Of a stretch of 64,000 nt of DNA, positions 1 through 10,690 are shown piece after piece (positions within the stretch are counted from its first letter, which is position 1; each line of letters begins with the position of its first letter). Below the pieces are notes generated by a model, which saw only the letters and a program-made list of their open reading frames with translations, was not told the DNA's origin and searched no databases. Both the position numbers and the translations under genes were made by a program. This stretch comes from Charina bottae (lineage: Eukaryota > Chordata > Lepidosauria > Squamata > Charinaidae), in NCBI GenBank assembly GCA_023362775.1, contig JALMGJ010000005.1:90170421-90234420 (forward strand), written 5' to 3'.

Positions 1-177
1 TGAAAACTATATAAACTATATAAACATGTTTGTGAAGTCACTAAGAACTGAGTTTAACTCAAAATAAATGTTGCTTATACTGATTTTAAATTATTGATTG
101 CATTATTGTATTTGAATGGAGTATAATTCTTTAACCAAGAGTATGTTTCTGGCGTCTAATTTTATTGACCTAAATTC

Positions 178-238
178 AGTGAACTTTTATGGAACTTAAA
201 AGTGAACTTTTATGAACTTTTATGGAACTTTTATGGAA
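178..238. repeat. Short tandem repeat, unit about 13 bp
   Basis: Several imperfect copies of the unit cttttatggaact lie in tandem, directly before an L2-like LINE 3' tail. It looks like local slippage. No coding content is visible. Confidence 0.6.
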
Positions 239-303
239 CTCCCCGTTGGGGGAGGTGGGCGGTCATTTAAATTTAAATAATAAATAAATAATAAATAAAT
301 AAA
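238..303 (+). repeat. LINE 3' tail module (L2/CR1-like)
   Basis: A short hairpin, ccccgttgggg, is followed by ggtgggcggtca and an (AATAA)n tail. The same arrangement recurs, on either strand, near 17.4, 22.8, 45.8, 46.9, 50.9, 51.2, 56.3 and 58.5 kb. A fixed hairpin followed by a simple A-rich tail is the usual form of heavily 5'-truncated LINE 3' ends. The clade assignment (L2/CR1 group) is inference. Confidence 0.5.
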
Positions 304-3300
304 CTTGACCTGATTTGTAAAATGTACATTTAAATTACAAACTAGTTAATTATTCCCTATTTCAGTTAAGCTTCAGAATTCTTACAAATCAGGTTAAGGT
401 CTCTATTTGTTCACTTGAACAAAACTTCATAGCCGTGTTTTCAGGATGAATTCTAGGCAGCCCAGTCCTGGATTCTTCAAAAGCTCTCTTTTAGCAGATG
501 ATCTATTCCTGTCTTACGAACCTCTCTTTACTCCATCAAACTGATACATAAAGTACTTTGACTGTATGCACCCCCTCTTCACCATATACTATATATTCCA
601 CTTTCTCAATCATCTGTTGGTGCTTGGAAGTTAAACTATAAGACAGCTGTTCTTTTTTCCCAGTTGAGAGTTGCTTTAAAGATTGTGAAATTAGTCTCTT
701 TTCAAATAAGGTTACTGCAATAGTTGTTTTTGTTTTGTGTATATTAGACATCTCAGAGGATGCTTAATGAAGGTTGGTTACAATCACCCTGCTGTTGAAG
801 ATACAATCCAGGAGTTGGAATATTAACTCACATTGTTTGGGCTTGTCCTGCTATTACGCACATTTTAGGACTGTCAGCATGACTTCAGACCAACTTTGGG
901 TGTCAAGAATGTGTGCATTCTTCTTAGCCTCAGTATTTGGAATTGATCAAGGCATGAAGAACTGTGTACTTTTCACAGATGGAGAGTGGCCCAAACAACG
1001 ATTGATTATACAGCAATGGGTGGAGAAATCTATACCTGATTTGCAGTAATGGATTGTTGATATGTGTTGTTTATCAGCATTTGAATTAATATATTTTTTC
1101 GAGAACAGGACAAGGACTTGGGATTACATATTTTATAGTTGTTTCCCATACCTTTTCTTCTTTTTTTTCTTTAGTTTTGGGGTACATTGTTAACAGCTAT
1201 ATGTGGTATATTTTGTCTGTTACTCTGAATAGAACAAACAAACAAAAAACATAAGGCTTGTTCTCTAAATATTCATTGGAATACTGGACACACATGAAAG
1301 AAAATAAATGCCTAGCTTTCTATAAACACATCTTAATCTAGGCAGTTACAACAACAATCATGCCACGTTTCAGCAAAGATCTTCAAACAGGTTCTGCAGA
1401 TGTGAATTCTTCTTCCAACTTCAGCTACAACAAGCTAGCAAAGAGAAGCAGGAGAGCAGATCTGACTGATAGGGAAATGGGAGGATTTTATTCTATCTGC
1501 ATTTTTAAGCAACGCTTAAAACTTTTGGTTCTCACATTTCAGTGGCTTCTGTGATATAGTTGCCAAGTCAAAGAAAAATGGGGCCAAAATATATTAAAAA
1601 ACGTCTTTCCTAAATTAAAAAGCATATTACAATGTATATTGTTCTAACTTACATATACAAATATCTATTTTAGGGTAAAATACCTCAGAAATGCCTATTT
1701 TATAGAAAACAGACTCAAGTGTTCTGGAGGAAGTACATGAAGATGACTGCAGCATTTTTAGAGTTAAGCAGTCAGTTTTTAACATATTTACACGAATACA
1801 TTTTTCATCATAATTAGAATTGTCATTGTTATTGTAGTCTATGTATTTTCCTTTGATTGGTTCTTTGTTGATATATATCATTGCTGGCTGAGTAAGAAAT
1901 TTGGATTGATTTATGTTTACATCCTGCCTTCTTTACCATCCATTTGGTGCCCAGGCTGTGATCAGTCTCTGATCTGCTGAATTTCAGCAAGATACTTGCA
2001 AGTTTCCAGACCTGCTCTTCTTCCAACTCTTCTCCTAATCTGCAGTTATAACCTGAGTCCATATCCCATTTCATTTAGACTACTCTGCCCAGATTGTTCC
2101 TATAATATTTTTATATATCCTTTCTCCACATTCAGTGCATAGATCTGTAGTTAAGAAGAGAAATCGAGTCCAGTTTCAATTCTATTAATATTGAAGTTGC
2201 AGTCCTCAGTATTATGTATTGTTAGGTAATGTTTGGAAGTAAACCCCATTGCACTCAGTGCGATTTACTTCTTAGTAACCCCAAAGAGGTATATGATGCA
2301 TACGTATTTTAAAATATTCTTATCCTGGTTATTTCTTTCTACCATTCCTACCTTGTAAAAAATAGAACGAGCCCAATCAAAGTGAAAATCTAAAAAAAAT
2401 GTATGCTCAAGGTCAAAATGAGAAACAAATTCTCACTGTCTCTTATACATGCTGTTGATGAGTTTTTATATATAGGATTTATGTAGCTACATGTAAATTG
2501 TTCTGATTAATGTGTGTGTTTTTAATTCAAATAATCACAAAATGCATGTAGAGTTTCCTAGTCCTTATATATAGCAGTGCAAATGTTAACCATGAATTTT
2601 AAAAAGGTCACTGTGTTTGGTCAATCAATGTAAATTGGCTGTAGCTTGTAGGCAGAAATGAACACAGTCAAACACTTACATCTTTCGTTCTTTGTGTCCT
2701 GATTGGAAAATTCATAGCTAGCATACAGTTACATTGGTTTGGATCTGGAGTTGCACCAACATGTCTCCTTGCCTTGCCTCAAGAGGTTATGGCCAAGAGA
2801 TGCTTCAGGTCTGAAGAATTTGGAATTCTTGCAGTCGCGCAAATCAAGGAAGTACAAATTATTTTGGACTGTTTGGTTTCATTCCCCTGTTTAAAGTTCA
2901 GACGTTATCTATGATATATCTTCGTTGTGTGTCTCTGTGTATGGGGAGGGGGAATCTAAGCAGTAGATGAAAAGTAACAGTGGTTCCCTTCCCCACCATA
3001 ATTGATCACCAGATTGATAACAATACAGTATTGGGCGGAGGTGGGTATTTATTTGTTCTATCAAAGCATAGGTATTGGGATTTTGAAAAATCACAGTGTT
3101 AATTATTTTTTTTCTTTTTTTCTCTTGTATTTCTTCTTTCAAGGCATATTCCATGATTGCCTTGTGTCTAACAGGGCTTGGAAACACAGAGAAGGCAGTG
3201 AGACAGTTAAGGAGGAAACAGGATTCTGGAGATTTGGGGGAACGTAAGACAGAGACTCAGAATAAATTTGCCTTAGTTATGCTAGGTAAAAGTAGAGCTG

Positions 3301-3600
3301 GAGAATTGCTTTGACAGGCTTGCAAGGTTCTCTTCCATCAGCCTACTTGCAAGACAGATCTTTCCAACCATCCAAGTGGTTCTTATTTCCTGAGCTTGCC
3401 AGCCTCACAGAGCTTGACACCTTGCCAATGCAAGGACCCGAATTTCTTGTATCAGCTGAGAGAGCAAGCCTTTGCACATGGAGGAACAGCAAGCAGGGTG
3501 AAGCTGAAGCCTCCACTCAAACTCAGCGTTTCTGCAATTATGCCAGAGTTTAATGTAGTCAATCAAAATTTAAAGCCTCCTTGGAGTTAAGCTCAATTCT
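304..3600. other. No gene recognised; AT-rich intergenic sequence
   Basis: The open frames here are short (under 100 codons), overlap on both strands and show no family motif. A short relic near 2,225-2,275, reading like many reptile interspersed repeats (cccattgcactcagtgcga), has a diverged counterpart near 21,340-21,380. I see no splice-bounded exon I would defend. Confidence 0.4.
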
Positions 3601-3624
3601 TGAGGACTTCACCGACAACTACGT

Positions 3625-3790
3625 GTGGCTTTCTTGTTTGCCATTCCTCCAGGAGGAGGGTTTTTCAGTCTCCCCAGTTTGGCTGCAGCCCTGAAATTTC
3701 CTGGTGGTGGCTTTCCACCCAAGTACTAACTAGATTTGACCGTGCTTAATTTTTCTGGGTCAGCTAAGGTTGGATAGAAGGGTCAAAACG
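3625..3790 (-). repeat. 5S rRNA-derived SINE-like relic
   Basis: Read on the minus strand, the segment contains diverged pieces of the 5S rRNA internal control region: the equivalents of aagctaagcagggt and of tagtacttgg followed by a gggagaccacc-like stretch. Better copies lie near 16.4, 17.0 and 22.9 kb. It is too diverged to be a functional 5S gene and is flanked by no normal 5S terminator. Confidence 0.45.
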
Positions 3791-5028
3791 GTGGGCACAG
3801 CCATGCAATCAAAAACCTGCCCCTTTGTAAAAAAAAGTATGGGGCTTGGGTTGCATGGTTGTGACTGCCATCTTTAATTTTTTGACACCTCTGGTGAGTT
3901 AGGTGCTCCTACTTAGCAGGGTCCTATGTTAGTAATCTATTAATATGCCCATAATGTCACCCACTTTTTTCCTGAAATTTTAGCAATTTCGTTAAATCCA
4001 TGAAATCACAATTTTGTAAGGGATTTAACTTCAGCAGTGACTTGGATGATAGGTATGATTAACCTATGAGACAATGAAGTCCACATCTAAACAGCCTTGA
4101 AGGGATGTTCATGCTGGCTGGAACTGCTGCTTGCAACTCCCATATTAGTTATGACCAGAACTTGCTTTGACTTTTACAGATAATGTCATGTTGACAGAGC
4201 AAATCAAAATCCTTCAAAGAAGGCTTTATGTGTTATGGCATGCTGACATTACTACCACCCGTGTGTACTACCTAAATCTTTTCAGCAAACAGGGTGCTGC
4301 CTCTGCAAATTAATCTGGTCTATTTCTGACGGCCATACAAATGTCAGAAGAACTTGATGTGGAAGAGACAAGCCCTACTTCTCACTTTTCCACACTTCTA
4401 CGCAGCACTGCAGTTGCCAGGTTGAATTTCAGTAATGACATCAAAACATTTACAAGTATACATTCAGCATTTTCCCCACTACTTTTTACAGACACATGCA
4501 AACTACCATTTCTATCGAACACCCAACCGTGAGCTTGCACAAACTAAAAAGGTGCTGTGTTAGTCCTTGATCAATAAAACCAATCCCGTAAAATCATACC
4601 TACTATGGAAGATTTTTTAGAAAATAAATATTGACACAGAAAAACAACTCTAAAATCATTTCAAATGCGGGCATTTATTGGCTTTCTCAACATGTTTCAA
4701 TTAAATAACCAATTTAATTTTAAAAAGCTTTAAAATAAGATAGAATAGATTCCTCAGCCACATTATAATGTTTGTAAATTAAGCACCAGTGATATCAGCT
4801 CCTGGATCCAGTCTAGTGAATTTCTTGGATTGGTTTATCACACTTATATACCATTGAACCTAGAGCAATGCTCTTTTTATTTTGCAGAGAGTAAGGAAGA
4901 TGACCTTGGCAGAGATATGCAGGAACCTAGGAAAAGGGGGATGAAGTACTTTTTAAGTCCAGAACTATTAGATAACATTCAGAAGTGGCTCAGGCAGACA
5001 CCTCCCTAATTCACTGGAGTATAAGAAG

Positions 5029-5357
5029 AGGGGGCGCGGTGGCTCAGTGGTTAAGACACCAGGCTTGTTGATCGGAAGGTCACAAGTTCGGAGGTTCGAA
5101 TCCCTAGCCCCACGTGACGGAGTGAGCTCCCGCACTCGCCCCAGCTCTTGCCAACCTAGCAATTCGAAAGCATGCAAATGCAAGTATATAAATAGGTACC
5201 ACTTCGGTGGGTAGGTAACAGCGTTCCACGCGTGTCATGCCGGCCACATGACCGCAGAAGCGTCTTTGGACAGCGCTGGCTCTTCGGCTAAGAAACGGAG
5301 ATGAGCACCGGCCCCTAGAGTCGGACACAACTGTGCAGAGGAAAACCTTTACCTTTT
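5029..5357 (+). mobile_element. Sauria-type tRNA-derived SINE, full length
   Basis: The head is tRNA-like with an A-box region (gtggctcagtggttaag) and a B-box (ggttcgaatccctagc). The central domain reads ccagctcttgccaacctagc and gcatgcaaatgcaag. The 3' part ends gagtcggacacaactgtgc followed by cctttaccttt. A 9-bp direct repeat, tataagaag, flanks it at 5,020-5,028 and 5,358-5,366, showing LINE-mediated insertion. The 3' part resembles the 3' end of the BovB LINE at 31.5 kb. Confidence 0.88.
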
Positions 5358-5600
5358 TATAAGAAGGGAGGAGGAAGTTCAGCACAATCAAACTTGCAAG
5401 ATTCTGTTATTCTAGCCACTCTCAATAAAAGTAGTTTTAGTCTTCCACTGGAGTTGATTTTCTGGTCTGTTCTACCTAGTGGGGCTGACATAGTTGTATA
5501 GTTCTGTGCATAAAAAATGTGGGTACAATTTGTACAGTTCTATACATACATGAACTCCAACAAAATATAATAATCATCTAGCCACCACAGTACTGCCTCT

Positions 5601-5651
<51 letters not shown>

Positions 5652-5678
5652 ATGCATGCATGCATGCATGCATGCATA
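5601..5678. repeat. Compound microsatellite (TG)n(TATG)n(CATG)n
   Basis: A dinucleotide TG run passes into TATG and then GCAT/CATG tetranucleotides. The unit changes stepwise, as expected from slippage plus point mutation. Confidence 0.9.
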
Positions 5679-5679
5679 G

Positions 5680-6748
5680 GGGTAATGTACCTAGCAGGAC
5701 TGTGTGAATCAGCATCGACATGGCACTTAGCTCAGCCACAGAAAGGACTTTTGCCTGGACAAGGTGCCTTACCTTGTGGAGGGAGTTTGCCTTGATGAAG
5801 TATTGTGGCAGCTCAACTGGCTACTTCATGCCAGTGAAAAGGGCTTTTGTGAAGGATTGGACCAAAGTGGTGTAGCTGCTTCAGTCTCACACTCTGTGGT
5901 GGAACATCCCACATTCTTCCCAGGGAATGCTTTGGTCAACACTTGTATGAAGTGAAATGTTCCTTTGCAATTATGGAATGTTGACGGATACCCCTGACTT
6001 TCATTAATTTGTTCTGTCCCCCTTTGACAACCATCTGAGCTGATGGGCACTTCCAGTTTGAACAGTGGAATTAGAATTCTGTTGAAACCTCCCTCCTCTC
6101 AGCCCTCATTCAGACATATGAGTTTTGAGGAAGACTTGTCTGAAATGCTGTACAGCATGAGGTTCTCTTTAAGACTTGCATTGCCAGGAAGATGTCATTG
6201 TTTTAAGACTTGGAGTATTTGACTGTTCTGCCTAAGAGTAGAAGGAAAAAAAGAAATATAGCAAGAAAGCTACAATGATGATTTATATGTCGTGGCCTAA
6301 ATTCAGTTCTCCCCCCTTAAGTTTAATACTTTTCCTCCAAATGTATTGTGGTCTCATGTTGACTGATAGGAATTTTCTTGTTTCTGATCCAAATCTAACT
6401 GATGATATTGCTGACTCCCTGTTATAATCAGACAGAGTACTGGCAATCATAGTTCTGTTGCTCATTCAGTCTACTTTTTCTTTTAAAGGGAAAAAGCAGG
6501 TTTAAATGCTGCATGATTGTACTTCTAACTAGTTCATAGAACACTGAAAAGAAAGAAATCAGAGACAATTTAATATACTAATTTGGATAATTACAGTTTC
6601 AAACAGTAATTCCCGGATTTTTGGTTATTTTTGTTCATTTCTAGTAGATCTACTTTGACAGCCAAATTCTTAGAGATGCAATCATACAAAGGGTTCCTCT
6701 AATTTCTGCAATATTACTCTTGCAAATCACATTATTGTTTGCGAAAAG
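5680..6748. other. No feature recognised
   Basis: Open frames on both strands are short, overlap each other and have no recognisable domain. No repeat family could be assigned by eye. Confidence 0.4.
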
Positions 6749-6750
6749 TT

Positions 6751-6853
6751 TATTAGCAATCTTTGCCTACTGGTCAATCTAATAGACTAATGTTATTGTC
6801 TGAATGATTTTGAAAGCTATGGAGAATGCTTTTCAAACAGGAGTTAAGAGTTT
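6751..6853 (+). repeat. Left copy of a 103-bp direct duplication
   Basis: This stretch, from tattagcaatctttgcc to gagttaagagttt, recurs at 7,351-7,453 exactly 600 bp downstream with one visible mismatch (g/a in tgttatt). The two copies bracket a foldback element. Normal transposon target-site duplications are far shorter. Confidence 0.9.
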
Positions 6854-6944
6854 AATGTATTGTCGAAGGCTTTCACGGCCGGAGTTCGATGGCTGTTGTG
6901 GGTCTTCCGGGCTGTGTGGCCGTGTTCTGGAGGTTGTGGTTCCT

Positions 6945-6979
6945 AACGTTTCGCCAGCATCTGTGGCCAGCATCTTCAG
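6945..6979 (-). ncRNA. Hammerhead-ribozyme-like core, left arm
   Basis: On the minus strand the order is CTGAAGA, then GCTGGC...GCTGGC, then GAAACGTT. The conserved hammerhead core is CUGANGA, stem II, GAAA, then stem III and UH. Here stem II can pair through four Watson-Crick and two G-U pairs, and stem III would be a minimal C-G step as reported for PLE hammerheads that work as dimers. Activity is not shown. Confidence 0.5.
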
Positions 6980-7221
6980 AGGGCAGGAGCACAGACAGAA
7001 GCAAAATCTCTGTGCCCAGGTAGAGTGGCAATGTTTTGTTTGTTTTCTATTTATAGAGCTAAACAATGAACATGCTAATCACGCTCATCAGCCACTCGTT
7101 AACATTTCAACACAGCAAAAAACCCTACCTAATCTCCTATAACTTAGCTCTATAAATAGAAAACAAACATTGCCACTCTACCTGGGCACAGAGATTTCGC
7201 TTCTGTCTGTGCTCCTGCCCT

Positions 7222-7256
7222 CTGAAGATGCTGGCCACAGATGCTGGCGAAACGTT
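7222..7256 (+). ncRNA. Hammerhead-ribozyme-like core, right arm
   Basis: This is the mirror copy of the motif in the left arm: CTGAAGA at 7,222-7,228 and GAAACGTT at 7,249-7,256. The same two G-U wobbles occur in stem II, so the two arms descend from one sequence. Confidence 0.5.
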
Positions 7257-7350
7257 AGGAACCACAACTTCCAGAACACGGAAGCCACACAGCCCGGAAG
7301 ACCCACAACAGCCATTGAACTCCGGCCGTGAAAGCCTTCGACAATACATT

Positions 7351-7453
7351 TATTAGCAATCTTTGCCTACTGGTCAATCTAATAGACTAATATTATTGTC
7401 TGAATGATTTTGAAAGCTATGGAGAATGCTTTTCAAACAGGAGTTAAGAGTTT
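7351..7453 (+). repeat. Right copy of the 103-bp direct duplication
   Basis: Matches 6,751-6,853 over 103 bp with one mismatch. Sequence then diverges at once (tttctttgct against tttaatgtat), so the duplication ends exactly at the foldback element on the left copy. Confidence 0.9.
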
Positions 7454-7459
7454 CTTTGC

Positions 7460-8033
7460 TTGTCTTCGCATCCGGTCTACCTCTCCCCGGCGAATGAATG
7501 GAGAAATGTTATTATATGTTAAATGTTACGAATGGAGAAATGTTTTTATATATGATTAACAAAACATCCATAAGACTGGGGACTAATAGAGATTCTATTT
7601 TCAGCTGGAGAAATGTTGGTGAGTATAATTCCATTTAGAACTATTTATTATTCTCCGTAATTATGTGGAATAATTTATGGCATATTAAAAATGGTTTACT
7701 GATTCACTGGCATTTAAACTCAAGAGATCTTGCTACTTTCCTAAACACATCTTAGACTTCAATTTCTCATATTCTAGGACAACAAAGTGGAAATCTGGGT
7801 AATTCAAATCTAACCTCTCTAGAGGTCACCAAGCTGGGGAAGACTGAATTAAGGTACTGAATCCTGGTTTTACTGAGATTTGATTTGATTACTTATCAAA
7901 GAAGCAAAAGTTCCAGGGAAAATAGTTTCACATGGGAATGGAAACCATTCTGCTGTGACATGAGTGAGGGAGTTAAGCAATACTGCCACAATCAATAGTT
8001 TTAATTACTTAGAAGAAATCAAAATCAAACTGG
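7460..8033. other. No feature recognised
   Basis: AT-rich sequence without a defensible open frame or repeat family. Confidence 0.35.
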
Positions 8034-8480
8034 AGAGCCAGTTTGGTCTAGTGGTTAAGGTGCTGGGCTAGAAACCAGGAGACTGAGGGTTCTAGTCCCA
8101 CCTTAGGCATGAAAGCCGGCTGGGTGACCTTGGGCCAGTCCCCCTCTCTCAACCCTAGGAAGGAGACAATGGGAAACCAGGAGACTGAGAGTTCTAGTCC
8201 TGCCTTAGGCATGAAAGCCGGCTGGGTGACCTTGGGCAGTCCCTCTCTCTCAACCCTAGGAAGGAGCCAATGGCAAACCAGGAGACTGAGAGTTCTAGTC
8301 CAGCCTTAGGCATGAAAGCCGGCTGGGTGACCTTGGGCCAATCCCGGTCTCTCAGCCCAGCTCACCTCACAGGGTTGCTGTTGTGGGGAAAATAGGAGGA
8401 GGAAGGAGTATTAGGTATATTCGCCACCTTGAGTTATTTATAAAAATAATAAAGGCAGAATAAAAATTAAATAAATAATC
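8034..8480 (+). mobile_element. tRNA-derived SINE with internal 101-bp tandem repeat
   Basis: The head is tRNA-like (gagccagtttggtctagtgg, B-box-like ggttctagtccc). It is followed by three tandem copies of a roughly 101-bp unit: the string atgaaagccggctgggtgac starts at 8,109, 8,211 and 8,312. The 3' part reads cctcacagggttgctgt and ends in an A-rich tail. A second copy of the same family with the same internal repeat lies inverted at 13.2-13.5 kb. Confidence 0.75.
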
Positions 8481-8497
8481 ATCATAATCATAATCAT

Positions 8498-8849
8498 TGT
8501 TGTTGTTTATTCGTTCAGTCGCTTCCGACTCTTCGTGACTTCATGGACCAGCCCATGCCAGAGCTTCCTGTCGGCCGTCACCATCCCCAGCTCCCCCATG
8601 GTTGAGTCTGTCACCTCCAGAATATCATCCATCCATCTTGCCCTTGGTCGGCCCCTCTTCCTTTGGCCTTCCACTTTCCCTAGCATCAGCTTCTTCTCCA
8701 GGGTATCCTGTCTTCTCATTATGTGGCCAAAGTACTTCAGTTTTGCCTTTAATATAATTCCCTCAAGTGAGCAGTCTGGCTTTATTTCCTGGAGTATGGA
8801 CTGGTTTGATCTTCTTGCAGTCCAAGGCACTCTCAGAATTTTCCTCCAA
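8498..8849 (-). mobile_element. RTE LINE 3' fragment (5'-truncated)
   Basis: The minus strand encodes the C-terminal end of an RTE reverse transcriptase, ending VHEVTKSRKRLNE. It belongs to the same family as the long copy at 26-29 kb. A 10-bp direct repeat, tcataatcat, flanks it at 8,488-8,497 and 8,850-8,859. The reading frame (8,507-8,830) is open but lacks the endonuclease and the RT catalytic core, so it is a dead-on-arrival copy. Confidence 0.88.
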
Positions 8850-9198
8850 TCATAATCATAGGCAAATTGAATTTCTGGTTTGGCTAATATCTGCTTTATG
8901 AAGAAGACTTCTCAATCTTCAGCCAAATGTTGCATAATCAAAATGAAGTGTGTGGTTTCTTCTAAAGTTTTTGAAAAGAAGATAAATGGGCCACAGGAAG
9001 TTGCATCAACAGACTGATTGTGAAAAAAGAAGCAGAGGAAAGCTGAAAGCTGTATAAAGTCAACCAGATGAGATAGAAGGGAAAACATGGGGAATGGGGG
9101 AAAGCAGGATTCTGCCCTTGATTTCCATAGGTTTAAGATGCATCAGAAAAAGACAAAATATCACCTTATTTTAAACTTTAAATATTAAAACTATAAAC

Positions 9199-9432
9199 CA
9201 GAGCTTTCCAAACTTTTCATGTTGGTGACACACTTTTTAGACATGCATCATTTTGCGACACACTCTTACAGCAGAGCATCATTTCGTGACACACTCTTAC
9301 AGCAAGGCACAAGGCAGGCACTAGGACCTGTGCAGAATCCTGGCAGGGCTCGGAGGCAGCAGCAGCCATGACACACCCAGACACTTCAGCCGACACACTA
9401 ATGTGTCCCGACACACAGTTTGGAAAGCTCTG
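9199..9432. mobile_element. hAT-type miniature element, family A
   Basis: Terminal inverted repeats are CAGAGCTTTCCAAACT and its complement. The 8-bp flanks ctataaac and ctatagac (9,191-9,198 and 9,433-9,440) differ at one base, which fits a hAT 8-bp duplication. The interior is non-coding, rich in gacacac repeats. Related copies lie at 35.3, 43.97, 46.0 and 56.3 kb. Confidence 0.82.
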
Positions 9433-10045
9433 CTATAGACATTCAGTGTTGAAAAAGATAGATTGTAGAGTTGCCCAAACCATGTTGATACAGTACTGCT
9501 GGTAACTGAACAAAAATACAAAAGAGAGTGTAATGCCCCAGGAAGACCACAAAATGGTGGTGGCCGCTACAAATGGAAAGTTCCCTGGCAAAAATGCCAA
9601 AGAGATGATGTAGGGGATTTCAATTCATTACAGATTACAGAAAGTTTACAAACATAGCCTCTCAGCCTGAAGAATGAATAAAGGCTGAAATTACACAGAA
9701 TTTACTAGCATATACTGAGAAATATGAACAGGAGACCATGAGACTTGACTTAGAACCACACAGAAAGAAAAAATGAAAGCTAATACAATCTTCCTAGCTA
9801 GAGAGTTTACCCATTTCTACAGAAGGAGATTTCCTAAAGCAAAATAATTCTCTGCTTCAACCTTGCAGCTCTGCACCAACGTCTTGAGGGCTCCAAACTT
9901 TCTTCAAAGATTGTTGGAAAGATGGAAGCCCTTGTTCCTTACACAGCTTTCCCTCCAGCTTCTTGGAACTTTGCACCCAGTTTTAAAATGGCCAAGGTTT
10001 TTCTATCTCCTGTAGAGAAAGGGGCTCCGTCTCCTTTGTGTACTT
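9433..10045. other. No feature recognised
   Basis: A stretch between two hAT elements with no assignable repeat or exon. Confidence 0.35.
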
Positions 10046-10332
10046 CAGGGGTCCCCAACCTTTTTGGCGCCAGGGACAGGTTTCAAAAGATGATTTTTCC
10101 GCGGACCAGGGGGGTGGGGGTTTCTGCGATTTCTGTGAACGGGGGCGGGGTTTGTGGGCAGGAGCCAATTGTGCACAATGGGGGGCGGGGTTTACGGGCG
10201 GGAGCCAATCACAAGCACTGGGGGCAGGGTTTGCGGGTGGGAGCCAATCGCACGGAAGGGGGTGGGGTTTGCGGGCGGGAGCCCCATGGCCCAGTTCCTA
10301 ACAGGTCGCGGCCCACAGGTTGGGGACCCCTG
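10046..10332. mobile_element. hAT-type miniature element, family B, with GC-box/CCAAT array
   Basis: Ends are CAGGGGTCCCCAACCTTTTT and its complement (ggttggggacccctg), close to termini known from hAT-Charlie/MER1-type elements. The 8-bp flanks match at 6 of 8 positions. Inside, about four tandem units of roughly 39 bp each hold gggcggggttt and gcgggagccaat, that is a GC box followed by a CCAAT box. Other copies lie at 48.6 and 62.1 kb. Confidence 0.8.
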
Positions 10333-10555
10333 GTGTATGTGACAAAGAGCATTGCTCCCTTGAGAAGATGTGGATTGGAAGGTCTGAGCCCAGAGTTTGC
10401 AATTTGGCAACATTCACAACAATAATTAAATTGAGCCCCCCCTACAGAAACAGTAAATCTCTAGTTTCAAGTATGTCTATGAAGGTTCTCAGTCATCCAG
10501 GTGGAACAGTCTGTGGCTTAAATCATGTCAACTGGATTTCTATTTTCTTAGTGGA

Positions 10556-10589
10556 AACGTTTCACTCCTTATCCAAGGAGCTTCTTCAG
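10556..10589 (-). ncRNA. Hammerhead-ribozyme-like core in left PLE arm
   Basis: Minus-strand order: CTGAAGA, stem II ctcctt/aaggag closed by GGAT, then GAAACGTT. Stem II is fully Watson-Crick. Stem III is minimal. Matches the arrangement described for PLE hammerheads; cleavage is not demonstrated. Confidence 0.55.
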
Positions 10590-10690
10590 TCTGAGTAAAG
10601 TTAGTAAGGGAATCCTTAAATATGTTTCTAGGCTGGCTGTGTGACCTTGCACCTGGGGCTAGGTCATGGTTATTTTTGAGATGTTTGTTT

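Larger units (their letters stand above)
6854..7350. mobile_element. Penelope-like foldback element (inverted pair)
   Basis: Two arms of about 200 bp are inverted copies: the left begins aatgtattgtcgaaggc and the right ends with its reverse complement. Each arm carries a hammerhead-like core (CTGAAGA, stem II, GAAACGTT). The arms meet near 7,090-7,140 in AT-rich sequence. It has no coding capacity. Inverted arrangement and hammerhead motifs are known PLE properties, so I place it among PLE terminal repeats; that placement is inference. Related pieces lie at 48.2 and 51.4 kb. The element sits inside a 103-bp direct duplication. Confidence 0.7.

Noticed and set aside
5029..5110. tRNA-like heads of the SINEs as true tRNA genes
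   Set aside because: They lack a full cloverleaf and continue into the SINE body and tail; the same head recurs in every copy.
5604..5795. Cys/Val-repeat frame; also similar ones at 25.7-26.0 and 29.1-29.35 kb
   Set aside because: Translated TG/CA and ATATAC microsatellites.
8109..8400. CRISPR-like array (three regularly spaced repeats)
   Set aside because: The units are contiguous 101-bp tandem copies within a SINE, without unique spacers, in vertebrate DNA.
9922..10425. 167-codon frame over the hAT family B element
   Set aside because: It is made of the tandem GC-box/CCAAT units and runs off both ends of the transposon; no protein domain.
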